Shown here in pieces: positions 5,348 through 11,811 of a stretch of 15,085 nt of DNA. The stretch is taken from NCBI GenBank assembly GCA_023245755.1, contig JAHFJQ010000009.1:1-15085 (forward strand), written 5' to 3'. Each line of letters starts with the position of its first letter. The stretch's first letter is position 1. A model generated the notes under the pieces. That model made no database searches. It was not told where the DNA came from and worked only from the letters and a program-made list of their open reading frames with translations. A program made the position numbers and the translations under genes. This stretch comes from an archaeon. GTDB taxonomy: Archaea > Nanobdellota > Nanobdellia > SCGC-AAA011-G17 > GW2011-AR17.

Positions 5348-5863
5348 TTATTTTGTATCTACTTCAACAGCAGATCTTCCAGGTAACTTAGGGTTTGCAG
5401 AGAGCAAAGCTTTTCGTGCACTTGGAATTCCTTCTTTGTTACAATAGACACAGAAAATAGGCGTACCTACTTTGAGTTGTGCTGCAAGGCCCATAGCTCG
5501 GCCAAAAGAACGCTGCATACCAGTCTGCATACGGTCAGCTCCAGCACCGGTAATCATCTTGTTTTCTCTTAAGACGTGGTGAGGATAAGAGCGCACTTGC
5601 ATATGATAGTCTTTTCCTAAGGCTTTTGTTAATCTTCGTACTACAGAGGTTCTTGCAGATTCAAGAGCATTGTGTCTTACTTGAATTCTTTCTTTAGAAA
5701 CTAAATAGACTTTATGAGGAAAGGTTCTTTTGTTATCCCCAAAATTAAACTTGACTAATTTATTTGTAGGGACTGCTTTGATGTAACCTTTTACTTTGAA
5801 ACGTGATTTTCTTGTGTATGCTCTTTTTACCTTTCTATAACATTTAAATTTTCGTTCTCCCAT
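5348..5863 (-). CDS. rpl10e: 50S ribosomal protein L10e (uL16)
   Basis: This large-subunit protein is the archaeal/eukaryotic form of bacterial L16. It sits near the peptidyl-transferase centre and contacts the A-site tRNA region. At 171 residues it has the family's usual length. The basic N-terminus (GERKFKCYRKVKRAYTRKS), the central MQVRSYPHHVLRENK segment (88-102) and the GADRMQTGMQRSFGR segment (108-122) match the family core. The gene starts 1 nt after the L35Ae stop, and an AAAGGTGA ribosome-binding site lies inside the end of that gene. It belongs to the operon that begins with the nucleotidyltransferase-fold protein. Nothing is unusual about the protein. Confidence 0.97.
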   Translation of the reverse strand: MGERKFKCYRKVKRAYTRKSRFKVKGYIKAVPTNKLVKFNFGDNKRTFPHKVYLVSKERIQVRHNALESARTSVVRRLTKALGKDYHMQVRSYPHHVLRENKMITGAGADRMQTGMQRSFGRAMGLAAQLKVGTPIFCVYCNKEGIPSARKALLSANPKLPGRSAVEVDTK

Positions 5864-5864
5864 T

Positions 5865-6122
5865 TTACATCACCTTTACTTTTTGTCCTAAACTTTGACC
5901 TGGAAGACTTCTTTCAAAAATTGCACGAATGCAGCCTTTGTTGCCATGAGCTGCTCGGATTTCTCCAGAAATTTCTTTTCCTGTCTGTGTTGTGAATATG
6001 ACTTTTTTGCCTACGTATTTTGCTGCTTTCTCACGAGAATCAACACTAGTCATACTAATAATTATGTGTTTGGTATTTTGATGTGCCTTTGCACGTCTAA
6101 AATTATTGATTATGCCTTCCAT
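5865..6122 (-). CDS. rpl35ae: 50S ribosomal protein L35Ae (eL33)
   Basis: This is a small beta-barrel protein of the large subunit, found in archaea and eukaryotes but not bacteria. At 85 residues it is full length. The family segments are SREKAAKYVGKKV (29-41), the HGNKG turn (59-63) and the LPGQSLG motif near the end (73-79). ATG 6122 is taken as the start because the N-terminal EGIINNFRRAKAHQNTKHI aligns with the family's first strands. An internal Met (residue 24) would lose them. It overlaps the end of the upstream nucleotidyltransferase-fold gene by 13 nt, and a GGTGAGG site lies 13 nt upstream, so the two genes are translationally coupled. Confidence 0.95.
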   Translation of the reverse strand: MEGIINNFRRAKAHQNTKHIIISMTSVDSREKAAKYVGKKVIFTTQTGKEISGEIRAAHGNKGCIRAIFERSLPGQSLGQKVKVM

Positions 6123-7969
6123 AGTATTTCTATATCCTCACCTATAATATTCTTTAAAGACTCTAAAGTTGTTGATTTTAAAATCCTGTCATGAGGCATT
6201 TTTATGCTCTTTATATACTTTTCGTACTCACTAGGATCACTTTTTTTGAGATTTTGAAGGCTTCCATCTTTTTCAATGGTTGCAATCCAGACCTCTTCTC
6301 GTTTATTTGTATCCTTTATGATGAAGGCAACTTCCTTGAGGAAAGTTACTTCTCCAAGTTTATCTCCATATCTTAGCGTAAGTTTTGCTTTACTCACTTC
6401 GATAGCTTGTTTTCTATCAAGCATGTCTAAAAGTAAGCGGATATATTCCCTGGCATCTCTACGTACTTTGTTAATTTCTTGTTTGCTGAGTTTCTTTGCA
6501 TCAAAGTCTTTTTTTGCCTTGATAATATCTTCCAGTACTTTATGGTACTTCATAGGAACTTTTTCGCCTTCACAGACGTGCTTTGCAAAGAGTTCGGGAA
6601 GTTTTTGTACGGAGATATTCTTTACTCCAAGATCCATGAGAAGATCCCTTGTTAAATTTAAGGATGTGGTATGAATTTCCACAATGGTTTCTTTTTCATT
6701 TCTTTCTTCAATTTCACTGAATAACTTCTTAATCCTTTCTAGATAATCTTTACAATCAGCAAGGAGTTTATCAATTTCTTTTCCAGAAATTTCTTTGAGT
6801 TCTCCGTGTTCAATATCCTTGAACGTTTTTCTAATTTTTTCTAAGATGTCTACATATTTTTTCTCGAGAAGTTTTTCTTTCTTGACATAGATTTCTTCCA
6901 TTAATTTTACTGCTTCTTTAGGAGTAGGAGGAGGAATTCCGTATAACATCAGTGCAGCTTGTGTTGGATTCATGACTGCGTAGAATAAATCTTCTCCGAC
7001 AACAGAGAGAAGTTTTTGTTTTGTACGATCAATAAGCTTGTCCCCTACTTCCATGTTCATATCAATTGCTTCTGGTGAAGGTTTGATTCTTCCCATTTGG
7101 AGGAGCAATTTCCAGGGCATGAAAACTCCACGGTCGTATAAAGGAACGCCATCTCTAAGCATAGTAAAAATAACTGGGTTTGCATCCTTGACATTTTCCC
7201 AGAAGTCGGTTAAAATATAGGTTTGAATATGAAACTGTGCACGAACACCAGTGATTTGAGAAGCATCATAGCCCATGTTGATGATGATTGCACGTAGCTT
7301 ATCACGAAGTTCAAAACGAGACATTTTTTTTACGTCGGTGTCATCAATGACAATAGCAACATCAATATCATTTGGTGCTGCATCACCTCTAAATAAAGAC
7401 CCTACTGCAATGTAACTGACTACATAGCGTTCGAATTTCTTTACTGCCATATTCTTGTGCAGTTCCGCAACCTTTAGTGCAGAAAGGAGTCCTCGATCGT
7501 AGAATACTCCTGAGGTTGCAACCATTTGGATAATGTCGTATTTTGCATCAAAACATGCTTCTTTTAACTCAGAAATGAGCATCACTTGAGGTTTGAAATC
7601 CGCATTGATGTCTTTTGCAATCTTTGTTGTCTCATCGGTGCTTTTTACTATAAGATCCCCTTTTGCAAGGCCCTCTGCCTTTGCATCATCGATGAGAATA
7701 AAAATGTGAATTTCATTGGGATTTGGCACTTCTTTTTGTACTGGCATTCCAGGCACTTGAGGTTGTGGTGCTAGGGGCGGAAGAAGGGACATACCTGTAA
7801 TATCCGGGCGAATTGCAAGGCATTTCTCCTTAAACTTGTCTAAGTCCTTTTGAACCTTGTTCATGCGTTCTTGCATGTCTGGTGTGAGTTTAGGAAGCTC
7901 TAAACCTGGCTTAATCTGTGCGGGATCGATATGGTCTTTCTTTTCTTCAGAAGAGTTATTTTTTGTCAT
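6110..7969 (-). CDS. Nucleotidyltransferase-fold protein with a degenerate second copy
   Basis: This 619-residue protein has a polymerase-beta type nucleotidyltransferase motif: GS at 190-191 followed by NDIDVAIVIDD at 200-210, with D201 and D203 as metal-binding carboxylates. D255 is a possible third. Upstream, residues 84-95 (PNEIHIFILIDD) look like a second, degenerate copy in which the two Asp are Glu 86 and His 88 and the GS motif is absent. Both copies end in a YDRG segment (157-160 and 278-281). Residues 1-80 are charged and Pro-rich. Residues 355-525 are helical and could be a HEPN-like helical domain, though I see no RxxxxH RNase motif. The last 95 residues look alpha/beta. Substrate and reaction are unknown; it may transfer nucleotides to RNA, protein or a small molecule. 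It heads the L35Ae-L10e operon with a TATA box 37 nt upstream, giving a leader of only a few nucleotides. Confidence 0.8.
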   Translation of the reverse strand: MTKNNSSEEKKDHIDPAQIKPGLELPKLTPDMQERMNKVQKDLDKFKEKCLAIRPDITGMSLLPPLAPQPQVPGMPVQKEVPNPNEIHIFILIDDAKAEGLAKGDLIVKSTDETTKIAKDINADFKPQVMLISELKEACFDAKYDIIQMVATSGVFYDRGLLSALKVAELHKNMAVKKFERYVVSYIAVGSLFRGDAAPNDIDVAIVIDDTDVKKMSRFELRDKLRAIIINMGYDASQITGVRAQFHIQTYILTDFWENVKDANPVIFTMLRDGVPLYDRGVFMPWKLLLQMGRIKPSPEAIDMNMEVGDKLIDRTKQKLLSVVGEDLFYAVMNPTQAALMLYGIPPPTPKEAVKLMEEIYVKKEKLLEKKYVDILEKIRKTFKDIEHGELKEISGKEIDKLLADCKDYLERIKKLFSEIEERNEKETIVEIHTTSLNLTRDLLMDLGVKNISVQKLPELFAKHVCEGEKVPMKYHKVLEDIIKAKKDFDAKKLSKQEINKVRRDAREYIRLLLDMLDRKQAIEVSKAKLTLRYGDKLGEVTFLKEVAFIIKDTNKREEVWIATIEKDGSLQNLKKSDPSEYEKYIKSIKMPHDRILKSTTLESLKNIIGEDIEILWKA

Positions 7970-7998
7970 AGGACTCAGGTACTTAGTTCGAATGTAGG

Positions 7999-8008
7999 TT
8001 TATAAACG
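7999..8008 (-). promoter_or_regulatory. TATA box of the nucleotidyltransferase-L35Ae-L10e operon
   Basis: The minus strand reads CGTTTATAAA, a near-consensus TATA box starting 37 nt before ATG 7969, leaving a leader of about 7 nt. The TTTATAAA core is self-complementary, but the plus-strand gene has a better-placed box of its own at 8021. Confidence 0.55.
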
Positions 8009-8020
8009 TTTTGGTAAACT

Positions 8021-8029
8021 CTTTTAATC
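8021..8029 (+). promoter_or_regulatory. TATA-like promoter of the 135-residue gene
   Basis: CTTTTAATC lies with TTTTAATC starting 30 nt before ATG 8052. This spacing favours ATG 8052 over the in-frame TTG at 8043. Confidence 0.45.
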
Positions 8030-8051
8030 AGAGGGTCATTTCTTGGGCCTT

Positions 8052-8459
8052 ATGGATGAATCTCATTTTAAAGGTCTTATTGAGATCATTAACGATATTG
8101 CTGCAAACCATCCCCGGGCAGTGGATAAGGATACAGATATTGATAGAGAATTAGACTGTTTTCCAGGCTATATCTATGAATATGCTTCTTTGCGATTAGG
8201 AGTTGTGTTTCCTGATTCTTATGGAAGTTATTGTTTAGTAGATGTTGTCTATAATAATCACCGTGTTTTTCGTGCTGGTTTTCTTCATGAAATTAATGAA
8301 GACTTAGAACCGGGAGAAGAAGAGGAAGAACTTCAACGACTAGATCTTGAATATTATCACCCTGGAGAATGGGAAAATAAGTTAAAAGGAATTCTTGAAG
8401 AAACGTATAGATTTATTTCTACTCCAAAAGGAGAAGGGTTTCAATTATCTTTATTTTAA
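8052..8459 (+). CDS. Hypothetical acidic protein, 135 residues, C-terminal QLSLF
   Basis: I do not recognise this gene. The product is soluble and acidic, with a dense run of Glu around residues 82-95 (LEPGEEEEELQ) and a mixed alpha/beta middle (IYEYASLRLGVVFPDSYG). The last five residues, QLSLF, match the consensus pentapeptide by which bacterial proteins bind the beta sliding clamp. Archaea use PCNA and a longer QxxLxxFF box, so this may be chance or a short PCNA-binding tail. An in-frame TTG at 8043 would add three residues. ATG 8052 is preferred because of the TATA-like box 30 nt upstream. The gene lies on the opposite strand, divergent from the nucleotidyltransferase operon and convergent with rps7 (14 nt between stops). 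Confidence 0.6.
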   Translation: MDESHFKGLIEIINDIAANHPRAVDKDTDIDRELDCFPGYIYEYASLRLGVVFPDSYGSYCLVDVVYNNHRVFRAGFLHEINEDLEPGEEEEELQRLDLEYYHPGEWENKLKGILEETYRFISTPKGEGFQLSLF

Positions 8460-8469
8460 AAAAGAAAAA
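8458..8469 (-). terminator. T-rich tract after rps7
   Basis: Just past the rps7 stop codon the minus strand has five T, one C and six T. It is a plausible oligo-T terminator and runs into the stop codon of the convergent gene. Confidence 0.45.
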
Positions 8470-8473
8470 TGAC

Positions 8474-9073
8474 TTATCGAGAAGCATCTGCTTGACGTTC
8501 TAATTCTAGTTTCTTTCCTAAAGCAGTACTTGTTTGATCCATGTTGTATGCTTTGATAATTTCTTCAGAAAGAGCTTCTTCAATAGCTTTTTTCTTTCCA
8601 AATGATGCAGCATATGCACCTTGAACCATGAGTCGTAATGCGTAATCTACTCTTCGTTGTGGAGCACACTCTACAGCTTTAGGATAACGTGCTCCTCCAT
8701 ACTCAATGGTTGTAATTTCTTCTCTAGGAGCTGCATTTTCTAATGCTTTTACGAAAACTTCAATAGGATTTTTATTTGTTTTCTTCTCTACAATGGAAAA
8801 TGTTTTCTCTGCAATTGCATATGCAGTTGTTCCTTTTCCTCCACAGTGACCAGAAGTGATCTTATGTTTTTTTCCTTTGTGGCCTGGGATCATTATTTTA
8901 TTAATGAATCTTTCTACAACATTATTTTTTGTTTTCCAGAATTGTGTCCCTACATTTCTTCCACCAGTTCTTGGAATCATGATTGGGCGAATATTGATGT
9001 AGTCTTGTAGGCCTGGGTCAACTACACGAATAGCTGAAGTGTCCCATCTGTTGAATAGTTTTATGTCGCTCAT
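8474..9073 (-). CDS. rps7: 30S ribosomal protein S7 (uS7)
   Basis: S7 binds the 3' major domain of 16S rRNA, nucleates head assembly of the small subunit and faces the E-site tRNA. The 199 residues fit the archaeal form, which has an N-terminal extension compared with bacteria (residues about 1-45). The core segments NPIEVFVKALENAAP (102-116) and GGARYPKAVECAPQRRVDYALR (126-147) are clear family signatures. It overlaps rps12 by 4 nt (ATGA), with an AAAGGA ribosome-binding site inside the end of rps12, so translation is coupled. A T-rich terminator follows. No elongation factor gene (EF-2 or EF-1A) follows here, although it commonly does in archaeal S12-S7 clusters. Confidence 0.97.
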   Translation of the reverse strand: MSDIKLFNRWDTSAIRVVDPGLQDYINIRPIMIPRTGGRNVGTQFWKTKNNVVERFINKIMIPGHKGKKHKITSGHCGGKGTTAYAIAEKTFSIVEKKTNKNPIEVFVKALENAAPREEITTIEYGGARYPKAVECAPQRRVDYALRLMVQGAYAASFGKKKAIEEALSEEIIKAYNMDQTSTALGKKLELERQADASR

Positions 9074-9507
9074 CTTCGTCCTTTCTCAATTTTTCCACGG
9101 ATAAGTGCGTTTAGGGATTGATCATTTACTTTGATAACTTGCCATCGAACACAAGGAATATCTCCTTTTGCACGACCCATTTTCCCACCAATACATTCAA
9201 TAATAATCTCATCATGCTCATCAACCATTTTGATTGCGTTCATTCCTGGAACGAAAGCAGTAACTTTTTTTCCATTCTTGATTAATTGGCATCGAACAGC
9301 CTTTCTCATTGCAGAGTTAGGTTGCTTTGCTTCAAGTTGAATTTTTTCTAGAACAATAGCTTTTGCTTGGGAGCTTCCCTTAAGAGGATCAGATTTTACC
9401 TTTAAATTAAATAATCTTCGTTTAAAATCTTTATTTAGGAGATTGCTTGTTTTTCTTCTTCTTTTTAGCTTTGTACCAGCATTTAATCCATTACTTTTCT
9501 TACCCAT
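9070..9507 (-). CDS. rps12: 30S ribosomal protein S12 (uS12)
   Basis: S12 lies at the decoding centre and takes part in codon-anticodon proofreading. At 145 residues it has normal archaeal length. The loop KQPNSAMRKAVR (61-72) is the family hallmark that reaches the A site. A second signature, GKMGRAKGDIPCVRW (108-122), is also present. The N-terminus is strongly basic (KLKRRRKTSN). It starts at ATG 9507 with a CTTTAAAAAG box starting 32 nt upstream, so it heads its own rps12-rps7 transcript. Here it is cut off from nusA by an inverted unknown gene (see 9626-10003). Confidence 0.97.
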   Translation of the reverse strand: MGKKSNGLNAGTKLKRRRKTSNLLNKDFKRRLFNLKVKSDPLKGSSQAKAIVLEKIQLEAKQPNSAMRKAVRCQLIKNGKKVTAFVPGMNAIKMVDEHDEIIIECIGGKMGRAKGDIPCVRWQVIKVNDQSLNALIRGKIEKGRR

Positions 9508-9530
9508 GTGCGAGTTAGAGAAATTTGAGA

Positions 9531-9540
9531 CTTTTTAAAG
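9531..9540 (-). promoter_or_regulatory. TATA-like promoter of rps12-rps7
   Basis: The minus strand reads CTTTAAAAAG, with TTTAAAAAG starting 32 nt before ATG 9507, giving a leader of only a few nucleotides. It faces away from the plus-strand promoter at 9596, and about 55 nt separate the two boxes. Confidence 0.55.
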
Positions 9541-9595
9541 GTTTCTGTTCATTTTATGCTTGATCTCTTTGCCTCTCCTTTGTTAAATAAAAAGA

Positions 9596-9605
9596 TTTTT
9601 ATAAG
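9596..9605 (+). promoter_or_regulatory. TATA box of the 125-residue gene
   Basis: TTTTTATAAG lies with TTTATAAG starting 28 nt before ATG 9626. The box overlaps the GTG at 9605 that would otherwise start a longer frame, so that GTG cannot be in the mRNA. Confidence 0.6.
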
Positions 9606-9625
9606 TGGAATTAAAAACAGATTCT

Positions 9626-10003
9626 ATGCGATTTTATCCTCTTGCTTTGCTATTTTCTTGTACTGGTCAGGATACAGTAGAAAGAAACCCTTCTGTTGAG
9701 CTCACAAGCTCACCATGTATTTTATATCGTGGAGGAGACTTTGGAACTGCTCGCTCCCTTCTTCTTGCAATAAATACAGACCAAGATCCATCCTATGAAG
9801 AAGCTTTTCTGATTACAGGATATCATGGTGCAAATCTTGCATATTTAGATTCTTCTCCTTTAGTTCAAGCTGCAACTGTTCATTATGTTGAAGCAGATTT
9901 AGCTCCAGAACGAAATTATTTTACTCCTTTTTCTCAAACAAGAGTTTTTTCTGTAGAAGAAAAAGAACATTTAGAATATATGTGCACTACTTTTTCGTTT
10001 TAG
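9626..10003 (+). CDS. Hypothetical protein, 125 residues, inverted between nusA and rps12
   Basis: I do not recognise this gene. From ATG 9626 the product has 125 residues. A short hydrophobic start (MRFYPLALLFSCTG) resembles a lipoprotein signal but is too short and has Phe at the -2 position, so export is doubtful. The rest is a mixed alpha/beta sequence with three further Tyr/Gly-rich segments and an acidic C-terminal helix ending in EYMCTTFSF. The longer frame from GTG 9605 is rejected because that codon lies inside the TATA box. The gene runs opposite to everything around it. It is divergent from rps12, and its TAG stop overlaps the nusA stop codon by 3 nt. It breaks the usual nusA-rps12 adjacency. 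Confidence 0.6.
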   Translation: MRFYPLALLFSCTGQDTVERNPSVELTSSPCILYRGGDFGTARSLLLAINTDQDPSYEEAFLITGYHGANLAYLDSSPLVQAATVHYVEADLAPERNYFTPFSQTRVFSVEEKEHLEYMCTTFSF

Positions 10004-10404
10004 ACTACTTTTACTTCTACTTTAAAATATTTACTAATAATACCTTGGATTCTTTTAAAATTTGTTTTTTCTCTTCCAAAGATCTTTCCTTTTTCTTGTG
10101 CATCTTTTCCGATAATAAGAAGAACACCATCTCTAAATTCGGTCTTAGGTTTTAAGGGATAGAGTAAATTTGTTGCAAACTTTTCAATGTCTTCGTTAAA
10201 CTCAATAACTTTAATTCTTTTTTTTGTAATACCCATGAGTCTGTGAATTTTTTCTCCACCCTTTTCTATGGCTTTACGAAGTTCTTTTGGATGGACGACA
10301 AATACAAGAATATCACCTTCATTAAAACAATCTTTTACTTTGGCTCCTGTTGCTTTTTCAAACACATTAATGAGCCCAATACTTTGCATATCGTACTGAA
10401 TCAT
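10000..10404 (-). CDS. nusA: NusA-like transcription factor, two KH domains
   Basis: Archaeal NusA homologues consist only of the KH RNA-binding part of bacterial NusA and sit next to the RNA polymerase genes. From ATG 10404 this one has 134 residues, a usual length. KH1 runs about 30-70, with AIEKGGEKIHRLMG (45-58) as its helix-turn-helix core. KH2 runs about 90-134, with GREKTNFKRIQGI (110-122). Both GxxG loops look altered: E47 stands where the first Gly of KH1 would be, and K113 where the second Gly of KH2 would be. A longer frame to 10482 would add 26 residues inside rpl30e and is rejected: ATG 10404 begins one nucleotide after the rpl30e stop. It has no clear Shine-Dalgarno and is probably translated by coupling. 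It is the last gene of the rpoB operon; no T-run follows. Confidence 0.9.
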   Translation of the reverse strand: MIQYDMQSIGLINVFEKATGAKVKDCFNEGDILVFVVHPKELRKAIEKGGEKIHRLMGITKKRIKVIEFNEDIEKFATNLLYPLKPKTEFRDGVLLIIGKDAQEKGKIFGREKTNFKRIQGIISKYFKVEVKVV

Positions 10405-10405
10405 T

Positions 10406-10660
10406 TTAAAAAGATAAAACGGAAACAGAAAACTGTTTCTTTGAAAGAGCTCCCACTTCACTTCCTTTAATTTCAAGCTCAACTACATTGAGACTTCCTA
10501 ATTTCTTGTAATGAAGGATCTTTTCTCTTTCAAGACTATTACAATCTTGTGCAAGGAAAACGGTTTTTGCTTTGCCTAATTTGACGTTCTTTAGTGTCTC
10601 ATTGAGACCAAAAGTACATTTCTCTTCTTTCAATGCTTTTTTTAGTTGCTCCACACTCAT
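10406..10660 (-). CDS. rpl30e: 50S ribosomal protein L30e (eL30)
   Basis: L30e is a small RNA-binding protein of the L7Ae/L30e family in the large subunit of archaea and eukaryotes. Here it has 84 residues, somewhat shorter than the roughly 100 of many relatives. The pattern FGLNETLKNVKLGKAKTV (17-34), KKLGSLNVVELE (52-63) and a final SVSVLSF strand fits the family fold. Its place between rpoA2 and nusA is the standard archaeal order and strengthens the call. The start ATG overlaps the rpoA2 stop (ATGA), with an AAGGAGAG ribosome-binding site 6 nt upstream. Confidence 0.88.
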   Translation of the reverse strand: MSVEQLKKALKEEKCTFGLNETLKNVKLGKAKTVFLAQDCNSLEREKILHYKKLGSLNVVELEIKGSEVGALSKKQFSVSVLSF

Positions 10661-11811
10661 TTTTTGCTCTCCTTAGCCAGCTTTGTTATCAAGCTTGGTA
10701 AACCAGTTCCTAATGGAATAGGTTGGTTAATCATAACGTTTTCTACAACAGAGTTGAGCATATCTACTTCACCAATGAGACTTGCGTTAATAAGATGTCT
10801 AATTGGAGTTTCGAAAGAAGCTCTTGCAAGGACAGATTCTTTTTCTTCTGTAATACCACTTCTTGTGATACCCTTGATTTCTCCTTTTGAAGTCATAAGG
10901 TCTGAAATAAACATAATGTGACGAATATCAATATCAAGACCTTGCTCTTGGATAACTTTGGAAGCTTCTGCAATAATAGTTTGTCGTGCAGCTTCAATAC
11001 CCAAGTTCTTTGCTACTTCAAAAATATTGTTTGTGATTGTTCTCGTAAAGTCTACTTCTTCAATCTTAAATACGTCTTTAAGATTAGAACCAGAAGCAAG
11101 AAGCATAATTTCGTTGTTTTCCATCTTTGGAATAACTTCTTGGATGCCTTCAATACCATTTACTTTTACTTCTTTGATTCTTTCCTTTAATGTGTACAAA
11201 GCCGGAAGACCACCATCTTTACTTTTTGGTGTTGCAGTGTATCTGCCGTCTTTTTCTGTAAGATCAATAGTTTTTAATGCATCTTTAATTGCTTTTATTG
11301 CAGAATCCTCTGGAATACCTAATTCTTTCATACGTTTTTTATTTAAGACATATTCTACGTGTAATTTTAAGAGGTTAATAGAAATTTCACTGAGAACTTC
11401 ATGTACACGGATTTCTTTAATCTGTGCAATGATTTTTTCTAAGGATTTTTCATCTTTGTTAAAGGGTTTTTTCAAATAAATAATCATTAAAGGTGTACTT
11501 GGTTCTTTTCGTGCATCAAAGATTTCGATAAGACGTGGAAGGCCCAGAGTAACGTTTACCTCTGCAACTCCTGCAAAGTGGAATGTTCTCAGAGTCATCT
11601 GTGTACCTGGTTCTCCAAAAGATTCTGCAGTGACAATACCAATTGCTTCTCCAGCCTGAATCTTTGCATATTTGTATTTTTCTTCTAATTTTGCAAATAC
11701 TGCTTCAGCTTGGGCTTTTGTTAGCTTTACTTCTTTTGCTTCTCGCTTTACTTCTTCAATTAGCGGTACTGGAATTCTTCCTTCGTATTGTTTTGCAATT
11801 TCGTCTATCAT
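10657..11811 (-). CDS. rpoA2: DNA-directed RNA polymerase subunit A''
   Basis: This is the C-terminal part of the split archaeal largest subunit, equivalent to the C-terminal third of bacterial beta'. At 384 residues it has a usual length. The trigger-loop region is at about 64-82 (SFGEPGTQMTLRTFHFAGV), the mobile element that closes on the incoming nucleotide. It is followed by the VNVTLGLPRLIEIFDARK segment. Near the end ASFE (331-334), GEVD (347-350) and PIPLGTG (364-370) are conserved core elements. The ATG overlaps the end of rpoA1 by 4 nt, giving coupled and equimolar synthesis of A' and A''. No inteins or insertions are seen. Confidence 0.98.
   Translation of the reverse strand: MIDEIAKQYEGRIPVPLIEEVKREAKEVKLTKAQAEAVFAKLEEKYKYAKIQAGEAIGIVTAESFGEPGTQMTLRTFHFAGVAEVNVTLGLPRLIEIFDARKEPSTPLMIIYLKKPFNKDEKSLEKIIAQIKEIRVHEVLSEISINLLKLHVEYVLNKKRMKELGIPEDSAIKAIKDALKTIDLTEKDGRYTATPKSKDGGLPALYTLKERIKEVKVNGIEGIQEVIPKMENNEIMLLASGSNLKDVFKIEEVDFTRTITNNIFEVAKNLGIEAARQTIIAEASKVIQEQGLDIDIRHIMFISDLMTSKGEIKGITRSGITEEKESVLARASFETPIRHLINASLIGEVDMLNSVVENVMINQPIPLGTGLPSLITKLAKESKK

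Noticed and set aside
6276..6674. Plus-strand open frame antisense to the nucleotidyltransferase-fold gene
   Set aside because: Ser/Leu/Phe-rich product typical of the reverse frame of a Lys/Glu-rich helical gene.
7985..7997. GTTCGAATGTAGG, resembling a tRNA T-loop
   Set aside because: No acceptor stem, anticodon arm or matching T-stem can be drawn around it; it lies in a promoter region.
9626..9670. Lipoprotein signal peptide at the start of the 125-residue protein
   Set aside because: The hydrophobic stretch before Cys is only about 8 residues and Phe at the -2 position does not fit a lipobox.
10405..10482. 26-residue N-terminal extension of NusA within rpl30e
   Set aside because: It reads rpl30e in another frame, is not NusA-like, and the ATG right after the rpl30e stop is the natural coupled start.
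10958..11479. Long plus-strand frame antisense to rpoA2
   Set aside because: It lies wholly inside a certain gene, has no promoter or ribosome-binding site, and its composition is that of a reverse-frame shadow.
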